The position numbers were made by a program, and so were the translations under genes. A stretch of 64,000 bases of DNA, taken from contig JBBQWR010000006.1 of assembly GCA_038210495.1 (NCBI GenBank), positions 1-64,000 of the forward strand. Reading direction: 5' to 3'. The notes under the pieces were generated by a model. The model was given only the letters and a program-made list of their open reading frames with translations. It was not told the DNA's origin and made no database searches. The stretch's first letter is position 1, and each line of letters opens with the position of its first letter. The stretch is from JBBQWR01 sp038210495. Its GTDB lineage: Bacteria; Planctomycetota; Planctomycetia; Pirellulales; DATAWG01. Of this stretch, positions 42,912 to 52,064 are shown in pieces.

Positions 42912-44653
42912 GGTTTCGTCTCCTGCGGCGAGCGCGGAGAGATCAAATCGAACAGCGGTTGAAAAATCTTTTTGCGATTCAGTGTTGGATCGAACGCCCG
43001 GGGACTGTCGAACCGGCGAACCGGCGCCGCCGAGTTGGTCTCGCCGACGGTCGCCGCCGATGTTTCCGGTTGAAAACTTAGACCGCGGCGAAGGTCCTCG
43101 ACCGCCGCATCGATCGCTTTCGACTTGGCGGACAGCGGTTGATTGGCGCTGGCCAGCGACAGCTTGCGAGCCTTGACGAGCGCTTGCACCGTCAGAAATC
43201 GTTGAGCCGACTGGTCCCAATCGGGCGGTTCGAAAGAATTGTCCGCGGCCAACGCCATTAATTTAGCGATCGCGGCCGGCTCGAACAAAGCATCGCGCGA
43301 TCCGGAACGCGAATTGAAATCCCGCTCGATCGTGTCCGTCGCGCGCTTGAGCTGGGATGCAATCTCACCGGCCAATTTGCCAACCTGAGCCGTATCGGGA
43401 ATCGGCTCTTCCATAAGCGTCGTCAACCGATCGATCTGCTCGACGAACTGTGGATTGACCTCGGCGATCAATCCGCTTTCGGCAATTAACTTCAATTCCG
43501 AAAAATTCCAAGTGCCCCAGGATAGCGTCCCGAGTTTCCGATGGCCGCGCGGCGACGACTGGCGAGTCGAGGCGGTCAGACGGGATTTCGACCGCAACTC
43601 GTGGTGGCAAGCGAAGCAACCATATTCGGCGAATTCCGGCCACGCCGCCACATTATCCCGTCCGGTCTGGTCGGCCTCGACGACATTCGAGGCCCGGTTT
43701 TCCAACAGCCGCGCCGCGGCTTCGGCGACAACCAATTGACCCAACAGCCAAGTCTCCGCATGGATTTCACGGTCGGCCAGAAAGCCCCGTTTTCGCCCTG
43801 GCTCGTCGATCCAATGCTTCGGCATGCAGCTTAGATAAGCGTCCAGCTCAAAGCTCAGCCTGGGATGACCGGCGGCAATCAGGTCGTGATCGACGTCCCG
43901 CTGACGATGGCTTGCGGTAGCCGGCGACCCGACGTGACAACCTGCGCAAACCCTCGCGCGGGTGACCGGGTTTCGCGTGTCGTTCATGTCGGACAGCGGC
44001 GCGAACTTGCCGGCATGATAATCGGCCAGCCAATCGATTTCCGTATGTCGCGAGACCCATTTTTGCGCTGCGCCGTGGCATAGTTCGCAGCCGACGCCAT
44101 CGGCCAGGATGCCGGCGGGTATCGGGGAGGTGGGCGTCGCTTTCGATTCCGACGACGCGGCATGGCAAGCCAGGCACCGATCGTCCGCATACGCGCGCGG
44201 CTCTTCGCCGGCCGGCAAACGCCGCAGCAATTTCTCAATTTGCCGCGAGCGGTCGTCGAACAATACGGCGTAGGCCCGATTGTGCTTGTCGAGCATCGGC
44301 GGCGCCGGCGATGCGCTTTTTTCTTGACTCGATCCATTTCGGTTGAGCGGTTCTTGCGAGGCCCAGATCGTATACGACGCCCGCCAAAGCTGCATCGGAT
44401 CGGACGGTATCCGGCCGCCGTGACAGGCCGAAGCGGAGCAACTGCTAACACCGATGTAGGGCCCGCTATAGACCATTTTTGCGACGGGGCCGGCCGGCAG
44501 CGACTCCGGCTGCTTAGCAAGTCTGTCGGCGGCTGACGACTGACCCGCGACAAACTGATTGCCAACCAGCGCAGCGACGACGATGGCAATCAATACGATC
44601 GCCGATCGCTTTGCAGTGCCCCATGCGGTCTGATAGTTCAATAAGTGTGCCAT
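42908..44653 (-). CDS. pentaheme cytochrome c (cytochrome c554-like), first of a pair
   Basis: A 581-residue protein. An amino-terminal hydrophobic helix (SAIVLIAIVVAALVGNQFVAG) acts as signal or anchor. Heme sites in order are CSASACH (CX4CH), CLACH, CELCH, CAGCH and CFACHHEL, the same pattern as the downstream paralogue. The HPRLSFELDAYL segment between the fourth and fifth site corresponds to HPPLPPFEIES in the paralogue. It begins 12 bases after the iron-sulfur protein gene and its stop overlaps the next start, so the three are translated together. It is probably a periplasmic electron acceptor or donor for the membrane partner encoded upstream. Confidence 0.88.
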   Translation of the reverse strand: MAHLLNYQTAWGTAKRSAIVLIAIVVAALVGNQFVAGQSSAADRLAKQPESLPAGPVAKMVYSGPYIGVSSCSASACHGGRIPSDPMQLWRASYTIWASQEPLNRNGSSQEKSASPAPPMLDKHNRAYAVLFDDRSRQIEKLLRRLPAGEEPRAYADDRCLACHAASSESKATPTSPIPAGILADGVGCELCHGAAQKWVSRHTEIDWLADYHAGKFAPLSDMNDTRNPVTRARVCAGCHVGSPATASHRQRDVDHDLIAAGHPRLSFELDAYLSCMPKHWIDEPGRKRGFLADREIHAETWLLGQLVVAEAAARLLENRASNVVEADQTGRDNVAAWPEFAEYGCFACHHELRSKSRLTASTRQSSPRGHRKLGTLSWGTWNFSELKLIAESGLIAEVNPQFVEQIDRLTTLMEEPIPDTAQVGKLAGEIASQLKRATDTIERDFNSRSGSRDALFEPAAIAKLMALAADNSFEPPDWDQSAQRFLTVQALVKARKLSLASANQPLSAKSKAIDAAVEDLRRGLSFQPETSAATVGETNSAAPVRRFDSPRAFDPTLNRKKIFQPLFDLISPRSPQETKP

Positions 44654-44665
44654 GACAAACAGCGA

Positions 44666-47182
44666 TTAGCCCGAAAAAGGTTGTGGCGCCACGATCTTCA
44701 TCAAGTCGGCGCCGGTCATGCGATGGGCCGCGTCGTGCGGGCAAGCATAGACGCAGCTTGGCCCGCTGACTCCTTCGCAATAGTCGCATGTGACGGCCTT
44801 CCGCCCCGCGGCCGCTTTGCCCGTCGACTCGTGCATCGTGATATTGCCGTAGGGGCAGTTGCGCTCGCACAGCCCACAGCCGATGCACCAATCCTTAATC
44901 AAGATCGTGCCGTCGGAGTTGCGCTGAATCGAGCCGACCGGGCAGCCGACCATGCAATACGGATCGAGGCACGTGCGGCAACTACTAGCGACCAGATATT
45001 TATCGAACCGGAGCCCTTCGCGGATCAGCCGGGTCAGATGATCGTCGTGCGTATTGGCGCAGGCCTTGGTGCATTCGTCGCAGCGCGTGCAATTCTCCAG
45101 ATCGAGCACTAGCAGGTTCTTTGCCTCCATCAGACCTTGACGAAGAAAATCGTCGAGCGGGGCGTTGTCCAGCTTGGCCACCATCTCGCGGTTTTGATTT
45201 AGACGCTCTCGCGCGGTCTGCGTGATTTGCTCGATCAACGACGTTTTCGATCCGGACGCATTGCTGTGCTGAACCGCTTGACGAAGTTGTTGCAATTGCT
45301 CGGTTGCCTCGGGCGAGAGCCTGCTACTCGTTGCTAAATCGGATTGCTGATCGGCGGGCAAAAACGCATCGAGCAGCAGCCGAAAATCGTCGCCATCGAG
45401 CCGCACGAGATCCACATGGTCGAGCGCCGTGCAAGTCGCCACGCGGCTGTCGACGATATCCAGCGACTGGCGAATCGAGGGAATTCTCGCGAGCAATCCG
45501 ATTTCACCAAAATATCCGCCGGGACCGATATAATTCACGACCCGGTCCCCGCCTTGCCATCGCTGCGAGATTTTGACGAAGCCCACGCGGACCAGATAAA
45601 AATGATCGGCCGGTTCGCCCTGCCGGCAGATGACCTGACCGGGATGCACGCGGACCAGCCGAACGCGATCGCGCAGAAAAACTCGCACGGCGTCGAACAC
45701 TTCGGCCGGCAGGTCCCGAAATAGCGGCACCTGGCGAAGATGAGTGTCCAGCGACCTTTGCCGGTAGCGATCGTCGAGCTTCTTTTTCGACGATTTGTTC
45801 CGCTGCAGCATGTACAGCACATTGCGGAGGATTTCCAGCACCTCGCAGTCGTCGCTCGCCGCCGTCACGGTCGCCGCCCGCGGATAGTGATTCATGCAGG
45901 CCATTTCGCCGAACAGCAGGTCGTCCTTACTGAGCGTGGCCACCGCTTTTCCGGCCGCGTTGATTCGCATCGGCGCGGGAGAGTCGCTGGGAATAAGCTG
46001 ATCCTCGGAGATTGCCGCTTTCGACAGACCGGTGGTCATTCGGCCGAGCCAACTGAACAGACCGGTCGACGGCCGCTTGGTCACGTGGCTCAGCGATGTA
46101 TTCAAGTGGACGCTGAATTCGCCGCTCTCGATCACAAAAGCCGTCGAACCGAATTCCCCCTCGGAGCAGATCGTATCGCCCTTCTTATAGGCGCGGCGCA
46201 CGATCGCCTTGCAGCACCACTCGAGGAAACGCCGCGAAATATCTTGGAACAGCGGATGCTTCAGCAGTTCATCGGCGGTGACGGCGGACGACTTCGCCTT
46301 CTTACTCGTCGCCATCGAGGTCAGATCGATTTCCAGCGCGGCCTTGTTCGATAGCGCCCCAGTAGGACAAGAGATCATGCACTCTCCGCAAGCGACGCAC
46401 GACGACTTGCCCATCGGATCGTCGAAGTCGAACGCGATGCGGGTCGCGGCCCCCTTGTTCATGCGGGCGATGACGCCGTTTTCCTTCACTTCGTTGCACG
46501 CCCGAATGCAGCGGTCGCACAGGATACAGGCATTGAGATCGACGGAGATCAGCGGCGACGATTCATCTTGTTTGTGCTCGCGGACCGATTTGGGGAATCG
46601 CGACTGCGTCACGCCCATTCGATCTTTGACGATCATCAGTTCATCGACGTCGTACTCTCGCCACGATTCGACGGGACTTTGGTGATCGGTAATCAAAAGT
46701 TCGGTGACGACCCGCACGGCTTTGCGAATCCGCTCACTGTCGGTTTTGACCACCATGCCGGGTTTGATGAATTGCTGACAAGCGGGTACGAGCCGCCGGC
46801 CCCCGATATCGACCATGCAGACCCGGCAGACGGCGACCGGCCGCATGTGCTCCTGATGGCACAGCACGGGCACCGGAAAATTCTTGCGAAAATTGGCTCG
46901 CACTCCCGCATCGTCAGCGTTGTCCGCGTTCGGTTGAACCGCAACTTCGCCGACATCGCGGGCTCGCTCGCTATACATCTTGGCCAAGGCGTCGTAGATT
47001 GTCGTCCGTCGCGGACGAGCCTCGCGGCCGAACGCATCGTAGCCGGGCACGACCTGATTGATCGTCACCGGTTGACCATCGATCGTGATCGTGATCTCCT
47101 TCGACAGTTCCTTGAACGAACCTTCCAGCCGCACCAACTGATCGTCGATCAGCAGATCAAAGTCTTCCGCTTCGGTCCACAT
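44666..47182 (-). CDS. iron-sulfur electron-transfer protein with two cyclic-nucleotide-binding domains
   Basis: An 838-residue protein of unusual composition. The amino terminus is NuoG/HydA-like: a [2Fe-2S] pattern C-x10-C-x2-C-x12-C (LCHQEH...CRVC), but the next His-Cys cluster has lost its cysteines (ITDHQSPVESW). Two [4Fe-4S] sites follow (CILCDRCIRAC, CVACGECMISC). Then come two CRP-like cNMP domains (about 308-455 and 480-610); the first has the full phosphate-binding cassette (FGEMACMNHYPRAAT), the second a degenerate one. The carboxy-terminal 150 residues hold about four more [4Fe-4S] sites in PsrB/DmsB style (CTRCDECTKAC, CIGCGLCERNC). AGGAA lies eight bases before the ATG. It probably links the NuoEF-like protein to the cytochromes. 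Confidence 0.88.
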   Translation of the reverse strand: MWTEAEDFDLLIDDQLVRLEGSFKELSKEITITIDGQPVTINQVVPGYDAFGREARPRRTTIYDALAKMYSERARDVGEVAVQPNADNADDAGVRANFRKNFPVPVLCHQEHMRPVAVCRVCMVDIGGRRLVPACQQFIKPGMVVKTDSERIRKAVRVVTELLITDHQSPVESWREYDVDELMIVKDRMGVTQSRFPKSVREHKQDESSPLISVDLNACILCDRCIRACNEVKENGVIARMNKGAATRIAFDFDDPMGKSSCVACGECMISCPTGALSNKAALEIDLTSMATSKKAKSSAVTADELLKHPLFQDISRRFLEWCCKAIVRRAYKKGDTICSEGEFGSTAFVIESGEFSVHLNTSLSHVTKRPSTGLFSWLGRMTTGLSKAAISEDQLIPSDSPAPMRINAAGKAVATLSKDDLLFGEMACMNHYPRAATVTAASDDCEVLEILRNVLYMLQRNKSSKKKLDDRYRQRSLDTHLRQVPLFRDLPAEVFDAVRVFLRDRVRLVRVHPGQVICRQGEPADHFYLVRVGFVKISQRWQGGDRVVNYIGPGGYFGEIGLLARIPSIRQSLDIVDSRVATCTALDHVDLVRLDGDDFRLLLDAFLPADQQSDLATSSRLSPEATEQLQQLRQAVQHSNASGSKTSLIEQITQTARERLNQNREMVAKLDNAPLDDFLRQGLMEAKNLLVLDLENCTRCDECTKACANTHDDHLTRLIREGLRFDKYLVASSCRTCLDPYCMVGCPVGSIQRNSDGTILIKDWCIGCGLCERNCPYGNITMHESTGKAAAGRKAVTCDYCEGVSGPSCVYACPHDAAHRMTGADLMKIVAPQPFSG

Positions 47183-47212
47183 GGGTCGTGTTCCTGTCAG
47201 GGCAGGTTCTTA

Positions 47213-47280
47213 CTAACCCGAAGCGTCAGCGAGGCAATCGTCGGCGACGACCACCGATCCTCGCTTACGCTTCGGGTTGG
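47213..47280. repeat. planctomycete-type palindrome with AACCCGAAGCGT arms
   Basis: The left arm (47213-47234) begins CTAACCCGAAGCGTCAGC and the right arm (47259-47280) ends TTACGCTTCGGGTTGG; 20 of 22 positions pair around a 24-base loop. It lies in the 148-base gap between the NuoEF-like gene and the iron-sulfur gene, and could act as a terminator or processing site that lowers expression of the later genes. Confidence 0.75.
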
Positions 47281-47330
47281 TATGCGTTGCAAATTAAGAA
47301 ATGGCCCAAGTGTTACTGTCGGTATGAACT

Positions 47331-49160
47331 TCAACTGGAAAGGACGGGCTTCGTCGAATCTTGCGGCGCGGGCTCGCCGGTCTTGGATTCGTTGAGTAGT
47401 TCGTTTAAATCTTCAGGGAAAAAACGCAGGATCGAGCGGATCGGGCTGGCGACGACTTGCCCCAGCCCACAGATCGATGTCTCCGAAATGGCCAATCCCA
47501 TCTCCTCGACCAACTCGCGATCGAGTGTCGTTTGGCGACGAACAGCCTCGCGCAGCATCTCGACCAGTTTCTGCGAACCGATGCGACAGGGTACGCATTT
47601 GCCGCACGACTCGCGCTGAAAAAATTCGGTGCAGTTCAGCGCCTGGTCGGCCATATTGCGATCGTCGCCATACACGATCATCGCGGCGCCCAGGCCACCT
47701 CCGAGATCGCGCATGAGATCGATCTCCAGCGGCACGTTGAGCAGGTCGACGCTAGGGGCCGACGCCGTGAGCAGGTTTCTCGTCGTCAACTGCTCGATGG
47801 CCTTCTTACCCAGCTTGGCCACGGGCAATTGGGCCGGCAAAAAGCCGCCGGATGGCCCGCTCGGCGCCATCGCTTTGAACTTCCTGCCGCCGGACATCCC
47901 GCCGGCCCGCTGAATGATTTGGCCCGCCGTCTCGCCGAAACGAGCCATGTAAACACCGGGCCGGGCGACATCGCCGCTGATCGAGACCAATCGCAAACCG
48001 GCCGCGCCGCCGGCGCCGCCGTACCAAGCCGGCTCGTCGTGCTTGAGGATTGCCGGTATCCAACCGAACGTCTCGACATTGTTCAGCACTGTGGGCAGAC
48101 CGAGATAACCGATCTCCGCGGGACCGGGCGGCTTGTTGCGGGGCTCGGCGCGATGATCCTCGAGCACCTCGATCAGCGCCGTTTCCTCGCCGCAAATGTA
48201 GCCGCCAGGGCTTTCGTACAGTTGCAAATCGAACCGCAGGCTGGAGCCGAACATTCGCTCGCCGCATGCCCCCATCTCGCGGGCCGCCACTAAGGCCGCC
48301 TCAACCGCCGCGATTTCCTCTTGATACTCGTGGCGAATGAAGATCCAGCCGCGCTCGGCGCCGGTCAGCAGCGCGGCGAGCGTCATTCCTTCGATGATCA
48401 AATGCGGCGCCCGGCGCAATATCTCCCGATCCTTGAATGTGCCCGGCTCGCTTTCGTCGCCGTTGCAGACGACGTATTTGGGGTTGTTTTTGCTGCTCGC
48501 GACGAGCCGCCATTTTTGGTGAGCCGGGACCCCTGCCCCGCCCATGCCGCGGAGGTTGGCGGTCTTCAAACGGTCGAGAAGCTCTCCACCGATCCGAGTT
48601 CGCTTCGCCTCGCGATCATCGCTCAGGTCGGCCGTAAATTGGTCGATAAACTTTCGAACGTGCTCGTAGATCGGCGCGCCGTTGTACGGATCGATGAGCC
48701 ACTCGGCCGGCAGCGGCGCTCGACTGGCGTTAGGGTGCGGCAAACGCTCGCCGCGCAGGGCCAATTCGATCAATGTCCGCACGTCGTTGAGAATCTTGCC
48801 GCGATACACATGGTCGTTGACCGCGAGGGCGACCGGGGCATCGCATTGGCCGAGGCACGACACATAATTGACGGCGACGTCGCTGCCCGCCATTTCTTGA
48901 GCCATCGAACGCAGTCGATCGCAGAGCTCGCCGGCGCCTTGCATGTGGCAGGCCATGTCGCGGCAAACGTCCACCCGAACTCGCGGCGGAGGAGTGAGCC
49001 GAAAATGAGGGAAGTATGTGGCGACCTGATGAAGCTGGTAAAGCTTGACTTGCTCCTTGTCGTCCGCGCCGGCGTTCAGCCGCCGCTCGAGCGCCAAAAG
49101 CTGCTCGCGCGGCAGGTAGCCGAACTCCTGCTGAATGTGATGCAATTCTTGAACGATCAT
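47331..49160 (-). CDS. fused NuoE-NuoF-type NADH-oxidising flavoprotein
   Basis: A 609-residue protein; ATG 49160 is chosen, a TTG at 49178 being possible. Residues 1-150 are NuoE-like (QQEFGYLPREQLLALERR; [2Fe-2S] ligands in CRDMACH and CLGQC). Residues 165-600 are NuoF-like, with the FMN/NADH loop GMGGAGVP, the GGYICGEETALIE motif, an SLBB domain (VSISGDVARPGVY) and the [4Fe-4S] ligands ESCGKCVPC. Such a fusion resembles the diaphorase subunit of NAD-linked hydrogenases and formate dehydrogenases. No hydrogenase or molybdoenzyme gene is in the cluster; multiheme cytochromes are there instead. Confidence 0.92.
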   Translation of the reverse strand: MIVQELHHIQQEFGYLPREQLLALERRLNAGADDKEQVKLYQLHQVATYFPHFRLTPPPRVRVDVCRDMACHMQGAGELCDRLRSMAQEMAGSDVAVNYVSCLGQCDAPVALAVNDHVYRGKILNDVRTLIELALRGERLPHPNASRAPLPAEWLIDPYNGAPIYEHVRKFIDQFTADLSDDREAKRTRIGGELLDRLKTANLRGMGGAGVPAHQKWRLVASSKNNPKYVVCNGDESEPGTFKDREILRRAPHLIIEGMTLAALLTGAERGWIFIRHEYQEEIAAVEAALVAAREMGACGERMFGSSLRFDLQLYESPGGYICGEETALIEVLEDHRAEPRNKPPGPAEIGYLGLPTVLNNVETFGWIPAILKHDEPAWYGGAGGAAGLRLVSISGDVARPGVYMARFGETAGQIIQRAGGMSGGRKFKAMAPSGPSGGFLPAQLPVAKLGKKAIEQLTTRNLLTASAPSVDLLNVPLEIDLMRDLGGGLGAAMIVYGDDRNMADQALNCTEFFQRESCGKCVPCRIGSQKLVEMLREAVRRQTTLDRELVEEMGLAISETSICGLGQVVASPIRSILRFFPEDLNELLNESKTGEPAPQDSTKPVLSS

Positions 49161-49191
49161 GGAGCTTGAAAAGATCAATACCTAAGGAGAT

Positions 49192-50808
49192 TTACCGCGA
49201 AGTCGCAGGATCGAGCGAAATGTCGTTCCGTCCATGATATCTATGGCATTCGCCGCAGTCGAATCGGGCTCCGCCCGTTAATTTCGAGGGCGATTCGGCG
49301 TGCGGATTGTGGCAGCGGAGGCACGTGTCGCGATTTGGAATCATTGGCGCAAAACTGCGCGAGCGCTCCGCGCTACTCTCTTTGCCTGTCAGCGGCGCAT
49401 CGTTCTCGGGCGAAATGCCATCGAATGTCGCTTCGAGGGGATGGCCCGGATCAGCGCCGGCGTGACAGTCGCGGCAATCGATGCGGCGTCCCAATCCAGT
49501 ATCGAAGAATTGATGCTGCGAGTGATCGAATTGGGCGAGCGGCAGCCACTGTTTGGGGATATTGACAGGCAGAATAGACGGAGCGCGCCAGCGGCTGAGC
49601 TCATCGGCCGACGAGAGGGTCGTCGCGATTTCTTTAACCCCATCCACGTGGCACTTGAGACAGACGCGGCGGAGATGGCTGAGCGAAGCTTCGATCCGCG
49701 AATTTAACCACTGCTTCGATTCGCTGGTTGCCTCCGGTTGATGATGGCCAGGAGTCGGAAGGGCGACCTCGATCCGCCGAGGATTGTCGTGCAGGAGCTT
49801 GTCTTCCCAGTATTTGCGCACTTCGTCGATGAGCTGATCGCGAGATAGACCATGCCGCACGACGACGGAAAGCCCATTGTCCGTGGGCCGATCGGAGGCT
49901 ACCTGCGACGCGCCTGGATCGATGGTTAGCGGATGGCATGCCTGGCAATTTCGCTCGAAGCGAACCGGCGACAAGCCGGCGCCACTGGATCGACGATCGG
50001 TTGACGGCTCGTGGCAGGCGGCGCAGTCGAGCTTAACGTTGGCCGCAAGGTCAAAGTGGCCGTTGCCGGCGTATCGTGCCCGATCCGCTGCATTGAGCAT
50101 GCCGAGCGTCAAATTGGCGACGTGCTTTTCGTCCTGAGCCAAGCCCTCGGTCATGTGCAAGCGATGCGGAAATTTTAGATTGCGCGGATCGGCCGACGCC
50201 CCGGTCCGCTCGAGCGAGCGAAACGACGGATGATCGACGTCGAATCGCGCGATCGTCGCCAGCGGTTTGGCGCCCACGGGTAAGATCGAAGCTCCGACGC
50301 GCAATGCGGCAAAGCGATCCGGCTGTTTTCCATGACAGACGACACAGGCCTGGGCATCCACGCTGGCCAGCGATCGATCGCTACCGAGGTGTTCGTGATG
50401 ACAGCTCGCGCAGCCGGTCTCGGCGTCGAGCACGGTCGGATGATGGCCCAGCGGATTTCTACTCGCCGAGGATCCCAACACGGCCTGATGGCAATTTACG
50501 CATTTTTGATTGTTGAGCGCCGTCGCCTCCTTGGAGATCAGCACCGCATCGGACCGAACCGGTCGAAAATCAACGTGGCACGCGGCACAATCCTTCTGCC
50601 ACATCGCGTGCGCGGCCACGAGCGGTCCGGGCGACGCCAGGGCCGCCGCGGCGCCACCGGTCCAATGGGTCGCCAACCACCAAACCAGCACTACCCCAGC
50701 GGCCAGCCATGCCAATATGACCCGACCGCGGTCGAGCAGATTGGCCCGCCGAAAATAATCCGGGGGGATTCGGGCGACGCGTTGTTTGCCAGTTTCACGA
50801 GGAGGCAT
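49192..50808 (-). CDS. decaheme c-type cytochrome, membrane-anchored
   Basis: A 538-residue protein. ATG 50808 lies 8 bases after the previous stop. A single helix (VILAWLAAGVVLVWWLATHW) near residue 30 anchors it. I count ten CXXCH sites: CAACH, CVNCH, CASCH, CVVCH, CAACH, CQACH, CLKCH, CRDCH, CLRCH and CGECH. Many further His could be distal ligands. The first half resembles the cytochrome c3/c7-type repeats, with the large gap between the sixth and seventh site filled by an alpha-helical insert. It follows the heme-b-like membrane protein and precedes the NuoEF-like gene, so it probably takes electrons at the outer face of the membrane. Confidence 0.9.
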   Translation of the reverse strand: MPPRETGKQRVARIPPDYFRRANLLDRGRVILAWLAAGVVLVWWLATHWTGGAAAALASPGPLVAAHAMWQKDCAACHVDFRPVRSDAVLISKEATALNNQKCVNCHQAVLGSSASRNPLGHHPTVLDAETGCASCHHEHLGSDRSLASVDAQACVVCHGKQPDRFAALRVGASILPVGAKPLATIARFDVDHPSFRSLERTGASADPRNLKFPHRLHMTEGLAQDEKHVANLTLGMLNAADRARYAGNGHFDLAANVKLDCAACHEPSTDRRSSGAGLSPVRFERNCQACHPLTIDPGASQVASDRPTDNGLSVVVRHGLSRDQLIDEVRKYWEDKLLHDNPRRIEVALPTPGHHQPEATSESKQWLNSRIEASLSHLRRVCLKCHVDGVKEIATTLSSADELSRWRAPSILPVNIPKQWLPLAQFDHSQHQFFDTGLGRRIDCRDCHAGADPGHPLEATFDGISPENDAPLTGKESSAERSRSFAPMIPNRDTCLRCHNPHAESPSKLTGGARFDCGECHRYHGRNDISLDPATSR

Positions 50809-50816
50809 AGCCGACT

Positions 50817-51809
50817 TCAAAACTTGAGCGACGTGAAAATATGAACGGCCAACAACACCAACAGCGCGGACGAAAGCGGCAAGTGTACCCACAGCCAACT
50901 ATGCAGCCAAAAGTGCAATCGACCTTGCAGCTCGAATTGCCGCTTTTGATCGCAGAAATCTTCGAGCACGGCCACTGCGTCGTGCGCGGCAGCGGGAAGC
51001 CGATCTCGCAGCCCGCGAAAGATTTTTGCCGCCTTGGCGGACACGGCCAAGTCGGACCCGCCCCGATGCTGACCTAACAGATACGGTCTGACCATTTGGG
51101 TGAACGCCGTGGCGAGGACATCTGCCTTTTCCACGGCGACCGGCGCCGCTTGCGTCTGCAACACACGTCCGCTGAAACTGTCCTTTCCCACGCTCCGGAC
51201 CATTCCGACCGAGCGAATCGGCTCGGCATCGGCTAGTCGGGTATCTAAATTACCCCTGTCGCTTTGGCCATTTGCCGCATCCGTCGATGGCAACGGCCCG
51301 CAGACCGCTTCGACAAGCGACTGAGCTTCCGCACACAATTGCCGGGCAACGTGATCGCGCTGCGAATAAATCGTTTCCGCCGGCACGTAATTCAGCATCG
51401 CGCGCGGCAAAAATTGCTGGACCACTAACCCGAACACGCCACTCGCGATAACGAGAATAAAAACCCACATCAGCGTCGCGGTTAGCGTCCCGCCAAACAC
51501 GGCCCGAGAGTGCAGCATTACCAAGGGAACCGTCAGCAGCCCAAGCCAAATGTGCATCCGCATCCAGAGCAGCGCCGAGCCGATTCGCCACGATCGCAAC
51601 AGCGCCTTGCGGGGCCAGAGCATGAACTCGAAAACGATGATCGCGCCGGCGACGATTCCGATCGTCAACCCGGGCAGACTGCCGCCGCTTGGCCAATGCG
51701 AATTACGCCATCCGACGGCGAGATACCAAGCGATGGCGGCGAGCGAAACCGCCAAGACGGTGAAGATCCAAGGCAGTTGCGGGCGCAGCGACTTCCCGGT
51801 AACGAGCAC
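50817..51809 (-). CDS. cytochrome b-like membrane protein, first gene of the redox operon
   Basis: A 330-residue protein. I chose GTG 51809 because AAGAAGG precedes it by eight bases; the frame is open to a TTG at 51899. Four membrane helices occupy the first half and one the end; about 115 soluble residues lie between the fourth and fifth. Histidines sit in or beside helices (RMHIWLGLLTVPLVMLHS, HFWLHSWLWVHLPL, AVHIFTSLKF), which would suit two heme-b groups as in b561 or NapC-partner proteins. The family is not one I can name. Its position at the head of the cytochrome operon suggests it passes electrons between quinone or iron-sulfur proteins and the decaheme protein. Confidence 0.7.
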   Translation of the reverse strand: MLVTGKSLRPQLPWIFTVLAVSLAAIAWYLAVGWRNSHWPSGGSLPGLTIGIVAGAIIVFEFMLWPRKALLRSWRIGSALLWMRMHIWLGLLTVPLVMLHSRAVFGGTLTATLMWVFILVIASGVFGLVVQQFLPRAMLNYVPAETIYSQRDHVARQLCAEAQSLVEAVCGPLPSTDAANGQSDRGNLDTRLADAEPIRSVGMVRSVGKDSFSGRVLQTQAAPVAVEKADVLATAFTQMVRPYLLGQHRGGSDLAVSAKAAKIFRGLRDRLPAAAHDAVAVLEDFCDQKRQFELQGRLHFWLHSWLWVHLPLSSALLVLLAVHIFTSLKF

Positions 51810-52064
51810 GTAAGCAACCTTCTTCGCAATGCGCGGCGTGGAACCAGAGGAGCGTCGCTCCCACAAGAGACGAGACGAACCGCGGGCTCGACGAACCAAG
51901 CCGTCCCCCTTTTAGCACGAGGGCGATTGCCAGTCAAATTAGCCCCGCAAGAACGGCTAGAGCCGCGCACGACAGTAAGCGGAGAGCGGCCCAGTTCAAC
52001 CGGACAACCCGAACCCGCGTCCACTCACCCGCCACACCGATTTCTTGGCTACAATAATCGCGAT

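Noticed and set aside
41310..51809. A porin-cytochrome outer-membrane electron conduit
   Set aside because: No beta-barrel porin gene is in the cluster, so an outer-membrane conduit cannot be claimed from this window.
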